Notes: generated by a model from the letters alone, not told the origin. 64,000 bases of DNA from Olsenella intestinalis (GCF_023276655.1 NZ_JALGRK010000002.1:1-64000), one strand, 5' to 3'; positions 8,601 to 16,104 are shown, counted from the stretch's first letter. Numbers and translations: made by a program.

Positions 8601-9407
8601 TCGGGCATGAAGACCGTGGTCTACGTCAACTCGCGCGAGCAGTCCGTCGCGCTGGCGCGCATGCTCAGGCGCAACATCCGCGAGCTGGGGCAGCGCATCG
8701 CGTTCTACAACGCCGGCCTCTCGCGCGAGGACCGCACCCGCGTCGAGCAGGCGTTTCGCGCCGGCGAGCTTTCGTGCATCGTCTCGACGAGCGCCTTCGG
8801 CGAGGGCGTGAACCTGCCCGACATCAGAAGCGTCGTGCTCTACCACATGCCCTTCGGCTCGGTCGAGTTCAACCAGATGAGCGGGCGCGCGGGCCGCGAC
8901 GGCCAGGACGCGAACGTCTACCTGCTGTTCGGCGCCGCCGACTCGCGCATCAACGAGCGCATCATCGCGTCGGGCGCCCCCGAGCGCGCCGACCTCGTGG
9001 CGCTCTACCGTACGCTTGGCGAGCTTGCCGCGCGCGCCCGAGAGGAGTCCGCCGCGGAGGGCGGCTCGGACGCCTCCTTCCAGATGACCAACGCCGACAT
9101 CGCGGCGATGGCCGCCGAGAGGGACGTGCGCTGCCACCTCGACGAGCACTCGGTGTCCTGCGGCATCTCCGTCTTTGCGGAGCTCGGGTTCCTGCGCACG
9201 TCAGGCTACGGCACCGCCCGCCGCATCACGATGACGCCCTCTCCCGAGCGCATGCGGCTCGAGGATTCGATACGATACCTAGAGGGGCTCAAGTCCCGCA
9301 GCGAGTTCGAATCCTTCAGGGATTGGGTACTCTCTTGTACGGAGCAGCAGCTCCTCGATCGAATCAACAAGCCGATCACCCCGGCCTTCGGCGTGAGGGT
9401 GAGCTAA
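5628..9407 (+). CDS. recJ: RecJ exonuclease fused to HIRAN and RecQ-like helicase domains
   Basis: A 1,259-residue fusion. Residues 1-565 form a complete RecJ 5'-3' single-strand DNA exonuclease: FGDFDVDG (metal ligands D91, D93, D95), VTVDNG, TDHH (172-174), and the DHHA1 motif GGHSGAVG. After an Ala/Pro-rich linker (about 575-610) comes a HIRAN-type domain (about 640-725: VVGVSFEGRQQ, NEVDPSAVAV, VGFLRR), a family linked to binding DNA ends. Residues 770-1150 are a superfamily 2 helicase resembling RecQ: ATGRGKS (Walker A, about 800), DEAHH (about 904), SATAS, and SGRAGRDG (about 1086). An extra C-terminal region follows. RecJ alone is usually 550-800 residues. Start is GTG 5628, two bases after secF. 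It probably couples unwinding and resection in recombination repair; the joint activity is inferred. Confidence 0.9.
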   Translation: MSGILDSRRWELLAQDPRCERMLSRELGVSRLVARTMAARGIDSPDAARALLSPSLARDWADPLTIPGMAEVADRVERAVTGGERIAVFGDFDVDGMSATCLLTLGLRDLGASVWPYIPNRFGEGYGLSEEALSRVMDDCHPDLVVTVDNGIAARDEVAWLLSQGVDVAITDHHEPAELVPEGVPVTDPKLERDCPSRELAGAGVALKLVQELGRRLGSPDVWRAYTEVACLGTISDMMLLNAENRALVADGVSCLRNTRRPGIVALAATAGVDLSQVTSDSLPFSIIPRLNAAGRMGSVDVAFDLLITDDAAEAARLAGALEQTNTERREIEASLTEEAVAEAERRFSGGRSIVVWGEGWHEGVKGIVASRLTNRYHVPAIVFSVSDGIARGSGRSVGSVDLFRAVEQCSDLLVRFGGHSGAVGVTCDEKSLPAFAEALERALAPLDADDFQDRGEVTALVTLDEMNVEDIASLEALQPFGQGNKRPLFAARGVAMRNRFRVGQGANHLRFFATDGFGGASAIMFRAPQIERAVDWEGPVDLVFEAVNETWQGRTRSKLMVRDIIYPSGEDDARADASDATAAPAAPEGAGASAAPAATDAGPAASEGSASLVDELFSRAEQSLSRDAYATIGEADSFMTKVVGVSFEGRQQVVATLSAGDALEVVRDADNEVDPSAVAVMATGGRQVGFLRRQIAQVLAPLMDDGARYGATVAEVTGGSDGRESLGLNIEVRRLDRQDAEVEDDASSRERARLARLGVAELTDELRRSMIGEHSLLPAQQAAVDRLAEGRSTLCVMATGRGKSLIFHIHAAREAILLGRASVFVYPLRALVSDQSFHLAESFGALGMSVAVLTGETSSAERDEVFAALADGTVDVLLTTPEFLQIHVARFAAAQRISFVVFDEAHHAGEAKSGKRSSYLSMPQVLSELGNPVALAVSATASDAVSTEICRLFSIDEADVVVDASVRENLFVRDYRGLRDREDALVSIVASGMKTVVYVNSREQSVALARMLRRNIRELGQRIAFYNAGLSREDRTRVEQAFRAGELSCIVSTSAFGEGVNLPDIRSVVLYHMPFGSVEFNQMSGRAGRDGQDANVYLLFGAADSRINERIIASGAPERADLVALYRTLGELAARAREESAAEGGSDASFQMTNADIAAMAAERDVRCHLDEHSVSCGISVFAELGFLRTSGYGTARRITMTPSPERMRLEDSIRYLEGLKSRSEFESFRDWVLSCTEQQLLDRINKPITPAFGVRVS

Positions 9408-9417
9408 GGGGGGGTCC

Positions 9418-11760
9418 ATGGCTGAGACTTCCAAGAGGGCCGGGAGGGACCGACGAAACAGCGTCCCCCAGGCAGACAACTGGCGCGTCCTGCAGCAGAC
9501 CTGCAGCGAGTACCTTGACGACGAGGCGATGGCCAAGGTGGTGTCCGCGTACGAGTTCGCGGCTTCGTTCCACAAGGACCAGCGCCGTCGCTCGGGCGAG
9601 GCCTACATCAACCATCCCGTCGAGGTGGCGTTCATTCTCGCCAAGGACCTCCACATGGATGCCGACCCGATCTGCGCGGCCCTCCTCCACGACACCGTGG
9701 AGGACACGTCGGCGACCCTCGACGACCTCACCGAGCGCTTCGGCGCCACGGTCTCCGAGCTCGTCGACGGCGTCACGAAGCTGACGTCGATCGAGGTCAG
9801 CTCGATGGACGAGAAGCAGGCGCTCAACCTGCGCAAGATGTTCCTCGCGATGTCGAAGGACATCCGCGTCGTCATCATCAAGCTCGCCGACCGCCTGCAC
9901 AACATGCGCACGCTGGCGGCGCTTCCGGCCGACCGCCGCACGTTCAAGGCACGCGAGACCATGGACGTCTACGCGCCCCTGGCCGACCGCCTCGGCATCT
10001 CGTCGATCAAGTGGGAGCTCGAGGACCTGGCCTTCTTCTACCTCGAGCCCGAGGAGTACGAGCGCATCGCCCGCATGGTGCAGGACTCGCGCGCACAGCG
10101 AGAAGAGCACACGTCGAGCGCCATCAAGACCCTCGACAGCGAGCTCAAGCGCGTAGGACTGTCGGACTACCAGATCACGGGCCGACCTAAGCACCTCTGG
10201 TCCATCTACCAGAAGATGACGCGCAAGCGCAAGGACTTCGCCGACATCTACGACCTGATCGCGCTGCGCGTCCTCACGGTCTCGGTGGGCGACTGCTACT
10301 CCACGCTCGGCGCCGTCCACTCGCTCTGGCACCCGCTGCCCGGGCGCTTCAAGGACTACGTCGCCATGCCCAAGCCCAACGGCTACCAGTCGCTGCACAC
10401 CACCGTGATCGGCTCGGACGCGCGCCCCATCGAGATCCAGATCCGCACCTTCGACATGCACGACCAGGCCGAGTACGGCATCGCCGCGCACTGGCTCTAC
10501 AAGCGCGCCGGCAACTCCAAGGGCAACATGTCGTCCGATGACAAGAGCATCGACTCGCAGATCAGCTGGATCCGCCGCAGCCTCGACTGGACCACCGACG
10601 ACGAGATGGGCGACGCCACCGAGTTCCTGAACAGCCTGCGCGTCGACCTCTTCGAGGACGAGATCTTCGTCTTCACGCCGAAGGGCGAGGTCATGAGCCT
10701 CAGGCGCGACTCGACGCCGCTCGACTTCGCCTACGCCGTCCACACCGAGATCGGCAACCACTGCGTGGGCGCCAAGGTCAACGGCGTGGTCGTCCCGCTG
10801 GCGCACCGCCTCGAGAGCGGCGACCGCGTCGAGATCCTCACGAACAAGAACGCCAAGCCGAGCCGCGACTGGCTCAACCTCGTGGCGACGCCCTCGGCCA
10901 AGGCCAAGATCCGCAAGTACTTCGCCACGGCGAGCAAGACCGACGACGCCGAGCAGGGGAGGAGCGACATCGCCCACGAGCTGCGCAAGCGCGGCTACGG
11001 CATCTCCAACCAGCGCACCACCAAGGCGATCGACGAGGTCGTGGAGCAGCTCGACTTCGTGCGCACCGAGGACTTCTTCGCGGCGGTCGGCACCGGCAAG
11101 ATCTCGATCAAGGCGGCCGTCAACCGCATCGAGGGCGTGCTCGAGAAGAACTCGCCCGAGAAGGTCGCCGAGCGCGAGGCCGCTGCCGCGAAGGCCGCCG
11201 AGCAGAAGCGCGCCATGGACGAGGACAAGCCCCTCATCAACCAGGCGAAGAAGCAGGCCTCCGACAAGAAGAGGCGCCACAACTGCGGCGTGGTCGTCAA
11301 GGGCGACCCCGATCTTCTCGTCCACCTCGCGCACTGCTGCAACCCCGTGGCCGGCGACCAGATCGTGGGATTCATCACGCGCGGCCGCGGCGTCTCGGTT
11401 CACCGTGCGACCTGCCCGAACTGCAAGAGCCTCATGGAGCACCCCGAGCGTCTTATCGACGTCGAGTGGGACACCAGCAAGGCGACGGAGTTCCAGGTGG
11501 AGATCGTCGTCGATGCGACCGACAGGATGGGCCTGCTCAAGGACGTCACGATCGCCATCGGCGACGCGGGCGCCAACATCCTCTCGGCGGCGACCCAGAC
11601 ATCATCGACGGGGCGGGCGCGCCTGCGCTTCCTCGTTGCAATTTCCGACGCGTCCCTGCTGGGGGCCCTTCTCGCAAGCGTCAACCGCGTGCCTGCGGTC
11701 TATGACGCGCGAAGGATCCTGCCGGGCGAGGGCGCAAGCCAGATGAAGCGGAGGGCTTAG
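9418..11760 (+). CDS. rel: Bifunctional (p)ppGpp synthetase/hydrolase Rel
   Basis: This long RSH enzyme (780 residues) makes and degrades the alarmone (p)ppGpp in the stringent response. The N-terminal HD hydrolase is intact (NHP, LLHDTVEDT and DRLHNMRTL supply the metal and catalytic residues). The synthetase domain has GYQSLHTTV and the RFKD motif at residues 310-313; RxKD is typical of bifunctional Rel/SpoT enzymes, whereas ExDD marks synthetase-only RelA. TGS (FVFTPKGEV), a Cys-containing region (HCCNPVAGD) and a C-terminal ACT domain follow. ATG 9418 has AAGGGGGG just upstream. It sits between the RecJ fusion and the MBL hydrolase in one transcription unit. Confidence 0.96.
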   Translation: MAETSKRAGRDRRNSVPQADNWRVLQQTCSEYLDDEAMAKVVSAYEFAASFHKDQRRRSGEAYINHPVEVAFILAKDLHMDADPICAALLHDTVEDTSATLDDLTERFGATVSELVDGVTKLTSIEVSSMDEKQALNLRKMFLAMSKDIRVVIIKLADRLHNMRTLAALPADRRTFKARETMDVYAPLADRLGISSIKWELEDLAFFYLEPEEYERIARMVQDSRAQREEHTSSAIKTLDSELKRVGLSDYQITGRPKHLWSIYQKMTRKRKDFADIYDLIALRVLTVSVGDCYSTLGAVHSLWHPLPGRFKDYVAMPKPNGYQSLHTTVIGSDARPIEIQIRTFDMHDQAEYGIAAHWLYKRAGNSKGNMSSDDKSIDSQISWIRRSLDWTTDDEMGDATEFLNSLRVDLFEDEIFVFTPKGEVMSLRRDSTPLDFAYAVHTEIGNHCVGAKVNGVVVPLAHRLESGDRVEILTNKNAKPSRDWLNLVATPSAKAKIRKYFATASKTDDAEQGRSDIAHELRKRGYGISNQRTTKAIDEVVEQLDFVRTEDFFAAVGTGKISIKAAVNRIEGVLEKNSPEKVAEREAAAAKAAEQKRAMDEDKPLINQAKKQASDKKRRHNCGVVVKGDPDLLVHLAHCCNPVAGDQIVGFITRGRGVSVHRATCPNCKSLMEHPERLIDVEWDTSKATEFQVEIVVDATDRMGLLKDVTIAIGDAGANILSAATQTSSTGRARLRFLVAISDASLLGALLASVNRVPAVYDARRILPGEGASQMKRRA

Positions 11761-11765
11761 GTTTC

Positions 11766-12692
11766 ATGAGCGAGCACGACAACTGCTGTTGCGGCGGACA
11801 TGACCACGGGCACGGCCACGGCGACGGCTGCTGCGGCGGACACGGACACGAACATGACCACGGGCACGGCCACGGCGACGGCTGCTGCGGCGGCCACGGC
11901 GAGGGCCACGGCCACGGGCACGGCCACGGGCATGGCCACGGCGATGGTTGCTGCGGCGGCCACGGACACGACGACAAGCACGGCCACGGCGACGGCTGCT
12001 GTGGCGGACATGGCCATGGCCACGGCGAGGGCGGCTGCTGCGGAGGCGGCGGCTGCCATGGCGGCGGCGACCAGGTGGGCATCTTCGTGGTCGGCCCCAT
12101 CGAGACGAACTGCTACGTGTACATATCGGAGGGGGAGTGCCTCGTCGTCGACCCCGGCAACTCCGGCCAGGCGATCTTCGAGCACCTTCCCGAGGGCGTG
12201 AGCGTCAAGTACATCGTCGCGACGCACGGCCATGGCGACCACGTGGGCGGCGTCAAGGCGCTGCGCGAGGCCACGGGCGCGAAGTACGCGATCCACGCGG
12301 CCGACGCCGAGCTGGCGCGCCACGCCGGCGAGCCGAGCGAGCAGGGCCGCTCCTATGACGACAATGCCCCCGACCCCGACCTCACACTCGCCGAGGGCGA
12401 CGTGATCGAGGTGGGCTCCGCCACGTTCACCGTGATGGAGGCACCAGGTCACACGCCAGGAGGCATCGTCCTTCTCGGCGGCGGGACCGCCGAGCACATG
12501 TGCTTCGTGGGTGACACGCTCTTCCAGGGCTCGTGCGGCCGCACCGACCTCGCGGGCGGCGACAGCGAGCAGCTCAAGGCGACGCTCGCGCGCATCAAGC
12601 GCGAGGTGCCGCCCGAGACCAACCTGATGTGCGGCCACGGCGAGATCACCACCATGGAGGACGAGCTGAGGAACAACCCGTATCTGGTATAG
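11766..12692 (+). CDS. MBL-fold hydrolase with His/Cys-rich metal-binding N-terminus
   Basis: The 308-residue protein has two parts. Residues 1 to about 100 are a low-complexity tail of Gly, His, Asp and Cys with five CCGGH units and runs of HG, which should bind Zn, Ni or Cu ions. Residues 105-308 are a metallo-beta-lactamase-fold hydrolase of the glyoxalase II-like group: THGHGDHVGG (HxHxDH zinc ligands), APGHTPGG, GDTLFQGSCGRTDL and GHGEITTMEDE. The substrate is unknown; hydroxyacyl-thiol hydrolysis is typical of the group. ATG 11766 is six bases after rel and has GGAGGG (11750-11755). The tail is likely a metal reservoir or loading site for the catalytic zinc centre (inference). Confidence 0.88.
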   Translation: MSEHDNCCCGGHDHGHGHGDGCCGGHGHEHDHGHGHGDGCCGGHGEGHGHGHGHGHGHGDGCCGGHGHDDKHGHGDGCCGGHGHGHGEGGCCGGGGCHGGGDQVGIFVVGPIETNCYVYISEGECLVVDPGNSGQAIFEHLPEGVSVKYIVATHGHGDHVGGVKALREATGAKYAIHAADAELARHAGEPSEQGRSYDDNAPDPDLTLAEGDVIEVGSATFTVMEAPGHTPGGIVLLGGGTAEHMCFVGDTLFQGSCGRTDLAGGDSEQLKATLARIKREVPPETNLMCGHGEITTMEDELRNNPYLV

Positions 12693-12693
12693 T
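12685..12693 (+). promoter_or_regulatory. Extended -10 promoter for tRNA-Leu
   Basis: TGGTATAGT is an extended -10 element overlapping the last codons of the MBL gene, 16 bases before the tRNA start. No good -35 hexamer is seen. Confidence 0.5.
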
Positions 12694-12708
12694 TTTTCAC
12701 GCACTCGC

Positions 12709-12795
12709 GCCCGAGTGGCGGAATTGGCAGACGCAGCAGACTCAAAATCTGCCGTTGGCAACAGCGTGTGGGTTCGAGTCCCACCTCGGGCACCA
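12709..12795 (+). tRNA. tRNA-Leu (anticodon CAA)
   Basis: Cloverleaf with acceptor stem GCCCGAG/CTCGGGC, anticodon stem GCAGA/TCTGC around loop CTCAAAA (anticodon CAA at 12743-12745), a long class II variable arm, T arm GTGGG-TTCGAGT-CCCAC and an encoded CCA end. CAA reads leucine codon UUG. A terminator follows at once. Confidence 0.96.
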
Positions 12796-12806
12796 TGAGA
12801 AGCGAT

Positions 12807-12832
12807 CGGGGAGGCTGCGGCCTCCCCGTTTT
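12807..12832 (+). terminator. Terminator of tRNA-Leu
   Basis: Perfect 9-bp stem CGGGGAGGC/GCCTCCCCG with loop TGCG, followed by TTTT. Confidence 0.85.
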
Positions 12833-12910
12833 GCTGGCGGGCCGCCCGTTCGTGCGTGGGCGCGCGAGATGTGGAGAAGCTCTCGAGATGGCTGGCGGGG
12901 AAATTTCTCC

Positions 12911-12939
12911 TTGTGCGGGCGGCGTCTCGGGGTTAGGAT
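12911..12939 (+). promoter_or_regulatory. Candidate infC operon promoter
   Basis: TTGTGC, a 17-base spacer and TAGGAT, giving a start near 12946 and a leader of about 170 bases that carries an intrinsic terminator. Nothing else is recognised between 12833 and 12910. Confidence 0.45.
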
Positions 12940-13018
12940 AGTCACGGTGTTTTTAGAAGCGGGGCCTCGAGCCCCCACCTACACGGCGCCTCATGGCAGC
13001 TGTCTGGTCAGACAACAA

Positions 13019-13028
13019 GCTCTTCTCG
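13019..13028 (+). repeat. Copy of dispersed 10-mer GCTCTTCTCG
   Basis: Exact copy of the recurrent word inside the infC leader, about 20 bases before the leader terminator. Confidence 0.5.
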
Positions 13029-13048
13029 CCGACCTCGTCGGCACTTGT

Positions 13049-13080
13049 CTCCTGGATGCTGTCGCGCCGGGAGTTTTTTT
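13049..13080 (+). terminator. Leader terminator (attenuator) upstream of infC
   Basis: CTCCTGG (13049-13055) pairs with CCGGGAG (13067-13073), one G-U pair, followed by seven T residues. It lies between the probable promoter and infC, where Firmicutes carry an L20-controlled attenuator for the same three genes. Control by L20 here is an inference; I did not identify the L20-binding fold. Confidence 0.65.
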
Positions 13081-13112
13081 ATGCGGCTCGCGTCGCATGT
13101 GACGAAGGGAAG

Positions 13113-13691
13113 GTGTCGAAGATAGCCAAGAACGAGGGTTCTCGCATCAATGACGAGATCACAGCTCGTACGTGCCGCCTGATTGGCGTCGACGGCTCGC
13201 AGCTTGGTCTGTTCGGCGTGGCGGATGCCCAGCGCATCGCCGACGAGCAGGGTCTTGACCTCGTGGAGATCGCTCCCAACGCGGAGCCTCCCGTCTGCAA
13301 GGTCATGGACTACCGCAAGTACAAGTACGAGCAGGACCGCAAGGCCAAGGCTGCCCGCAAGAAGCAGGTCAGGGTCGAGGTCAAGGAGATGAAGTTCCGC
13401 CCGAAGATCGATGTGGGCGACTACACCACCAAGAAGAACCACGTCCTGCGCTTCCTGAAGAAGGGCGCTCGCGTCAAGGTCACAATCATGTTCCGCGGCC
13501 GCGAGATGGCTCACCCGGAGCAGGGCCTTAACGTCCTCGAGAGGCTTGCTGAGGACCTGAAGCCCTATGCCACGGTCGAGTCGCAGCCCAAGATGGAAGG
13601 CCGTAACATGCACATGCTTGTCGCCCCGATCAAGGGTGCCTTCGATGAGAAGGACGAAGAGGGCGACGTCGAGATCGAGAAGGAGAACTAG
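13113..13691 (+). CDS. infC: Translation initiation factor IF-3
   Basis: IF-3 binds the 30S subunit, checks the start codon and prevents premature 50S joining. About 190 residues with the N-domain ([19 protein letters not shown]), the linker with [19 protein letters not shown], and the C-domain with HPEQGLNVL and a Glu-rich tail. The start is unclear. GTG 13113 begins at the family-like SKIAKNEG, but it overlaps the best ribosome binding sequence GGGAAGGTG (13107-13115). AUA 13122 is six bases after that sequence and gives [11 protein letters not shown]; a rare start codon would match the autoregulated AUU of E. coli infC. The in-frame extension to ATG 12993 runs through the leader terminator and is rejected. 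It is the first gene of infC-rpmI-rplT. Confidence 0.95.
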   Translation: MSKIAKNEGSRINDEITARTCRLIGVDGSQLGLFGVADAQRIADEQGLDLVEIAPNAEPPVCKVMDYRKYKYEQDRKAKAARKKQVRVEVKEMKFRPKIDVGDYTTKKNHVLRFLKKGARVKVTIMFRGREMAHPEQGLNVLERLAEDLKPYATVESQPKMEGRNMHMLVAPIKGAFDEKDEEGDVEIEKEN

Positions 13692-13692
13692 C

Positions 13693-13887
13693 ATGCCCAA
13701 GATGAAGACTCACAAGGGTTCGGCAAAGCGCTTCCGCCGTACCGGCACCGGCAAGATCATGCGTGCCAAGGCTTTCAAGAGCCACATCCTCACCAAGAAG
13801 TCCCCGAAGCGCATCCGTGGCTTCCGCAAGGAGGCAGTGCTGGAGAAGTGCGACGCTCAGGTCGTCTCTCAGCGCATGGGTAAGTAG
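13693..13887 (+). CDS. rpmI: 50S ribosomal protein L35
   Basis: A 64-residue basic protein of the large ribosomal subunit. It has the conserved start [14 protein letters not shown] and the [10 protein letters not shown] motif of L35. ATG 13693 follows the infC stop by one base, and its ribosome binding site AGGAG (13681-13685) lies within the end of infC, so translation is probably coupled. Length matches the family. Confidence 0.97.
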   Translation: MPKMKTHKGSAKRFRRTGTGKIMRAKAFKSHILTKKSPKRIRGFRKEAVLEKCDAQVVSQRMGK

Positions 13888-13932
13888 GCGCGCTAGCGTC
13901 CATAAGAAGCATTTTCAAGGAGTTGATTGATA

Positions 13933-14292
13933 ATGGCACGTGTTAAGCGCGCAGTCGCCGGCCGCAAGAAGCGTAAGACTCTCGTCGAGCGCACCAAGGG
14001 CTACTACGGAACGTCCTCCCGCACCTTCCGCGGCATGAAGGAGCAGGCCCAGCACTCCGGCCAGTACCAGTACCGTGATCGTCGCACCAAGAAGCGTGAC
14101 TTCCGCGCTCTCTGGATCCAGCGCATCAACGCCGCCGCCCGCCTGAACGATCTGTCCTACAGCAAGTTCATGCACGGCCTGAAGCTCGCCGGCGTCGAGC
14201 TCGACCGCAAGGTCCTCGCTCAGATTGCCTACGAGGACTCCGCGGCTTTCGCCGACCTCGCCGAGGTCGCCAAGAAGGCGCTCGCTGAGTAG
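13933..14292 (+). CDS. rplT: 50S ribosomal protein L20
   Basis: L20 (119 residues) binds 23S rRNA and is needed early in 50S assembly; in several bacteria it also represses its own operon. The protein starts [15 protein letters not shown], as expected, and contains the [15 protein letters not shown] and INAAARLN motifs. ATG 13933 is chosen over TTG 13927 because AAGGAG (13917-13922) is ten bases before it. A strong terminator follows at 14319. Confidence 0.97.
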   Translation: MARVKRAVAGRKKRKTLVERTKGYYGTSSRTFRGMKEQAQHSGQYQYRDRRTKKRDFRALWIQRINAAARLNDLSYSKFMHGLKLAGVELDRKVLAQIAYEDSAAFADLAEVAKKALAE

Positions 14293-14318
14293 AAGAGCTT
14301 CCTCGCTTTGAGGTTGAC

Positions 14319-14355
14319 GGACCCGATGGCATTCGCCGTCGGGTCCTTTTCTTTT
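14319..14355 (+). terminator. Terminator of the infC-rpmI-rplT operon
   Basis: A 12-bp stem (14319-14330 with 14335-14346, one G-U pair), loop ATTC, and tail TTTTCTTTT. The stretch from 14356 to 14560 shows no gene and no feature that I can name. Confidence 0.88.
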
Positions 14356-14560
14356 GGCTGTCAGAGTTTGGGAGTGGTTGTCGAGGGGTTGTCTGGTCTT
14401 GGGCGCGTCCGTGGGCGCGCATGGGCCCCTGTGGCGCCTTTTGCGGCTCGATAATGGATCGGGGGTGCGAGTGGTCCGGGAGGCATGAGCGCAAGCGGGC
14501 ATCCGGGGCGTGAGGCTTCGGAGGCGCGTGGCGCAGGCGGCCCTCGTGGTCGTGACGAGA

Positions 14561-14615
14561 CATGAAAGCGGCCCCACGGGTGAGACTGAGCTCACGCCCG
14601 TGGGGTCATTTCATG
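14561..14615 (+). repeat. Large imperfect inverted repeat between convergent genes
   Basis: CATGAAA at 14561 pairs with TTTCATG at 14609, and CCCCACGGGTGAG (14572-14584) pairs with CTCACGCCCGTGGGG (14591-14605) with a two-base bulge. It lies about 80 bases beyond the reverse-strand wecA stop and could terminate that transcript, but its T-run on that strand is poor. Confidence 0.5.
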
Positions 14616-14695
14616 TTGAGGGTCATGTCACGGCGACCACCTACGCCATGCATTATCGCCTTTGACGGGGTCCGAGTCGCAGTCGTGTGGAGGGG

Positions 14696-15907
14696 CTACT
14701 GGTCCTTGTGGTGGAGGTGGGGACCGCGTGCGGCCTCCTCCTCGTGCAGGCGCTTGGCCTCCTCGTCGAAGGCGGGGTCCTGCGGCGTGACGAGCTCGTC
14801 GTCACCGGTCTTGGGATTGAGGTGGTGGAGGAGGACCGGCCTGAAGAGGTGCAGCTTGCCGGCGATGAGCGCGGAGATCACAAGCAGCGCGACGAAGATC
14901 GCGATGCGGGGGATGACCTCGACCTGCGTCATGCCGAAGGTGCCCAGGCAGAGCAGGAACGTCCACGCGTACATGATCAGCACGGCCTGCTTCTGGTCGA
15001 AGCCCTCGTCGATGAGTCGGTGGTGGATGTGTCCGCGGTCGGCCTGGCCGATGCTGACGTGGGCGCGCTTGCGCCTCACGATCGCGGAGAAGGTGTCGAT
15101 GATGGGGATGCCTGCGATGACGAGGGGGACGATGATCGTCGTGAGGCCCGCGGTCCTGGTGACCGAAAGCAACGAGACGATGCCGAGCGTGAAGCCGAGC
15201 AAAAGCGACCCAGAGTCACCCAGGAAGATCGACGCGGGGTGGAAGTTGTAGCGCAGGAACCCCAGGGTGGCGCCCGTCAGCGCGATGGCGAGGGTGGCTG
15301 CGTCGGCGCGGCCCGCCATGACGGCCAGCACGAACATGGTGAAGCTCGAGATGCAGGCGAGGCCGGAGGCGAGCCCGTCGAGGCCGTCGATGAGGTTGAA
15401 GATGTTCACGTAGGCCACGAGGTAGAGGACCGTGATGGGGTAGGCGAGGATGCCGAGGTCGAGGGCGTCGCCGGTGAGCGGGTTGACGATGACGCCGATG
15501 ACGACGCCGCTGGCGACCGCGATGACGGCGGCGATGACCTGGCCGGCGAACTTCTGAAGGGGCTTGAGCTGGAAGATGTCGTCCAGGACGCCGGTTGCGA
15601 AGATCGCGACGAAGCCGATGACCATCAGGTGGTAGTCGAGCGTCTCGAAGTGGGGGGCCGGCGTGAGGACCGTGGGCCAGCCGAAGTAGGTGGTGCCGAT
15701 GGCCTCTGCGACGAAGGCGCAGATGATGCCGAGGAAGACCGCGATGCCGCCCATGCGGGGGATGGGGACCTTGTTGATGCGGCGCTTCCCGGGCTTGTCG
15801 ACGGCGCCGACCCGCGTGGCGATCTTGCGTGCGAGCGGGGTCGTGACGAGGGCGGTGATCAGCGCGGTAAGGAACAGGGTGAGATATGGAACCCACGGTC
15901 TTGCCAT
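14696..15907 (-). CDS. Undecaprenyl-phosphate sugar-1-phosphate transferase (WecA/TagO type)
   Basis: A polytopic membrane enzyme (403 residues, about 11 helices) that moves a sugar-1-phosphate, usually GlcNAc-1-P from UDP-GlcNAc, onto undecaprenyl phosphate to start a cell-wall polymer or other surface glycan. It has the family motifs KVPIPRMGG, NLIDGLDGLASG (the Asp pair that binds Mg), FLGDSGSLLLGF and the cytoplasmic HIHHRLI loop that separates WecA/TagO from MraY. ATG at 15907 is preceded by AGAAGGGAG; the 49-residue in-frame extension to 16054 looks non-coding. The C-terminal tail is His/Glu-rich. Which polymer it serves cannot be told; no glycan cluster is nearby. Confidence 0.92.
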   Translation of the reverse strand: MARPWVPYLTLFLTALITALVTTPLARKIATRVGAVDKPGKRRINKVPIPRMGGIAVFLGIICAFVAEAIGTTYFGWPTVLTPAPHFETLDYHLMVIGFVAIFATGVLDDIFQLKPLQKFAGQVIAAVIAVASGVVIGVIVNPLTGDALDLGILAYPITVLYLVAYVNIFNLIDGLDGLASGLACISSFTMFVLAVMAGRADAATLAIALTGATLGFLRYNFHPASIFLGDSGSLLLGFTLGIVSLLSVTRTAGLTTIIVPLVIAGIPIIDTFSAIVRRKRAHVSIGQADRGHIHHRLIDEGFDQKQAVLIMYAWTFLLCLGTFGMTQVEVIPRIAIFVALLVISALIAGKLHLFRPVLLHHLNPKTGDDELVTPQDPAFDEEAKRLHEEEAARGPHLHHKDQ

Positions 15908-16104
15908 GCCTGTACGTCCGCTCCCTTCTGGTGCTCGCAGTTTCAATCCCGAAAATGATACTCGATTGGGTGTGCGCGACGCGCGGCGTGAGCCATGTGC
16001 ATGAAAAATGCCCCCTCTCGGGAGCACCCACTTTCTAATAGTCCTATAGGCCAAAACCTAAAGTCAAGACTGGTATCGCCCACAGGAGTCTCTATAGTTT
16101 GAGG

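Noticed and set aside
5472-9149. Reverse-strand open frame of 1,225 codons
   Set aside because: It is antisense to the RecJ fusion, whose conserved motifs are intact. Stop codons are rare on the complement of GC-rich codons, so long shadows are expected.
12993-13112. N-terminal extension of IF-3 from ATG 12993
   Set aside because: It would run through the leader terminator, has no ribosome binding site, and makes IF-3 about 40 residues too long.
14687-15958. Forward-strand frame of 423 codons opposite the WecA/TagO-like gene
   Set aside because: The reverse strand has all family motifs and a ribosome binding site; the forward product is a charged low-complexity shadow.
16019-16070. Reverse-strand promoter for the WecA/TagO-like gene (TTGACT on the minus strand at 16067-16062)
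   Set aside because: The -35 is good, but no acceptable -10 lies 16-18 bases away, so it is not listed as a feature.
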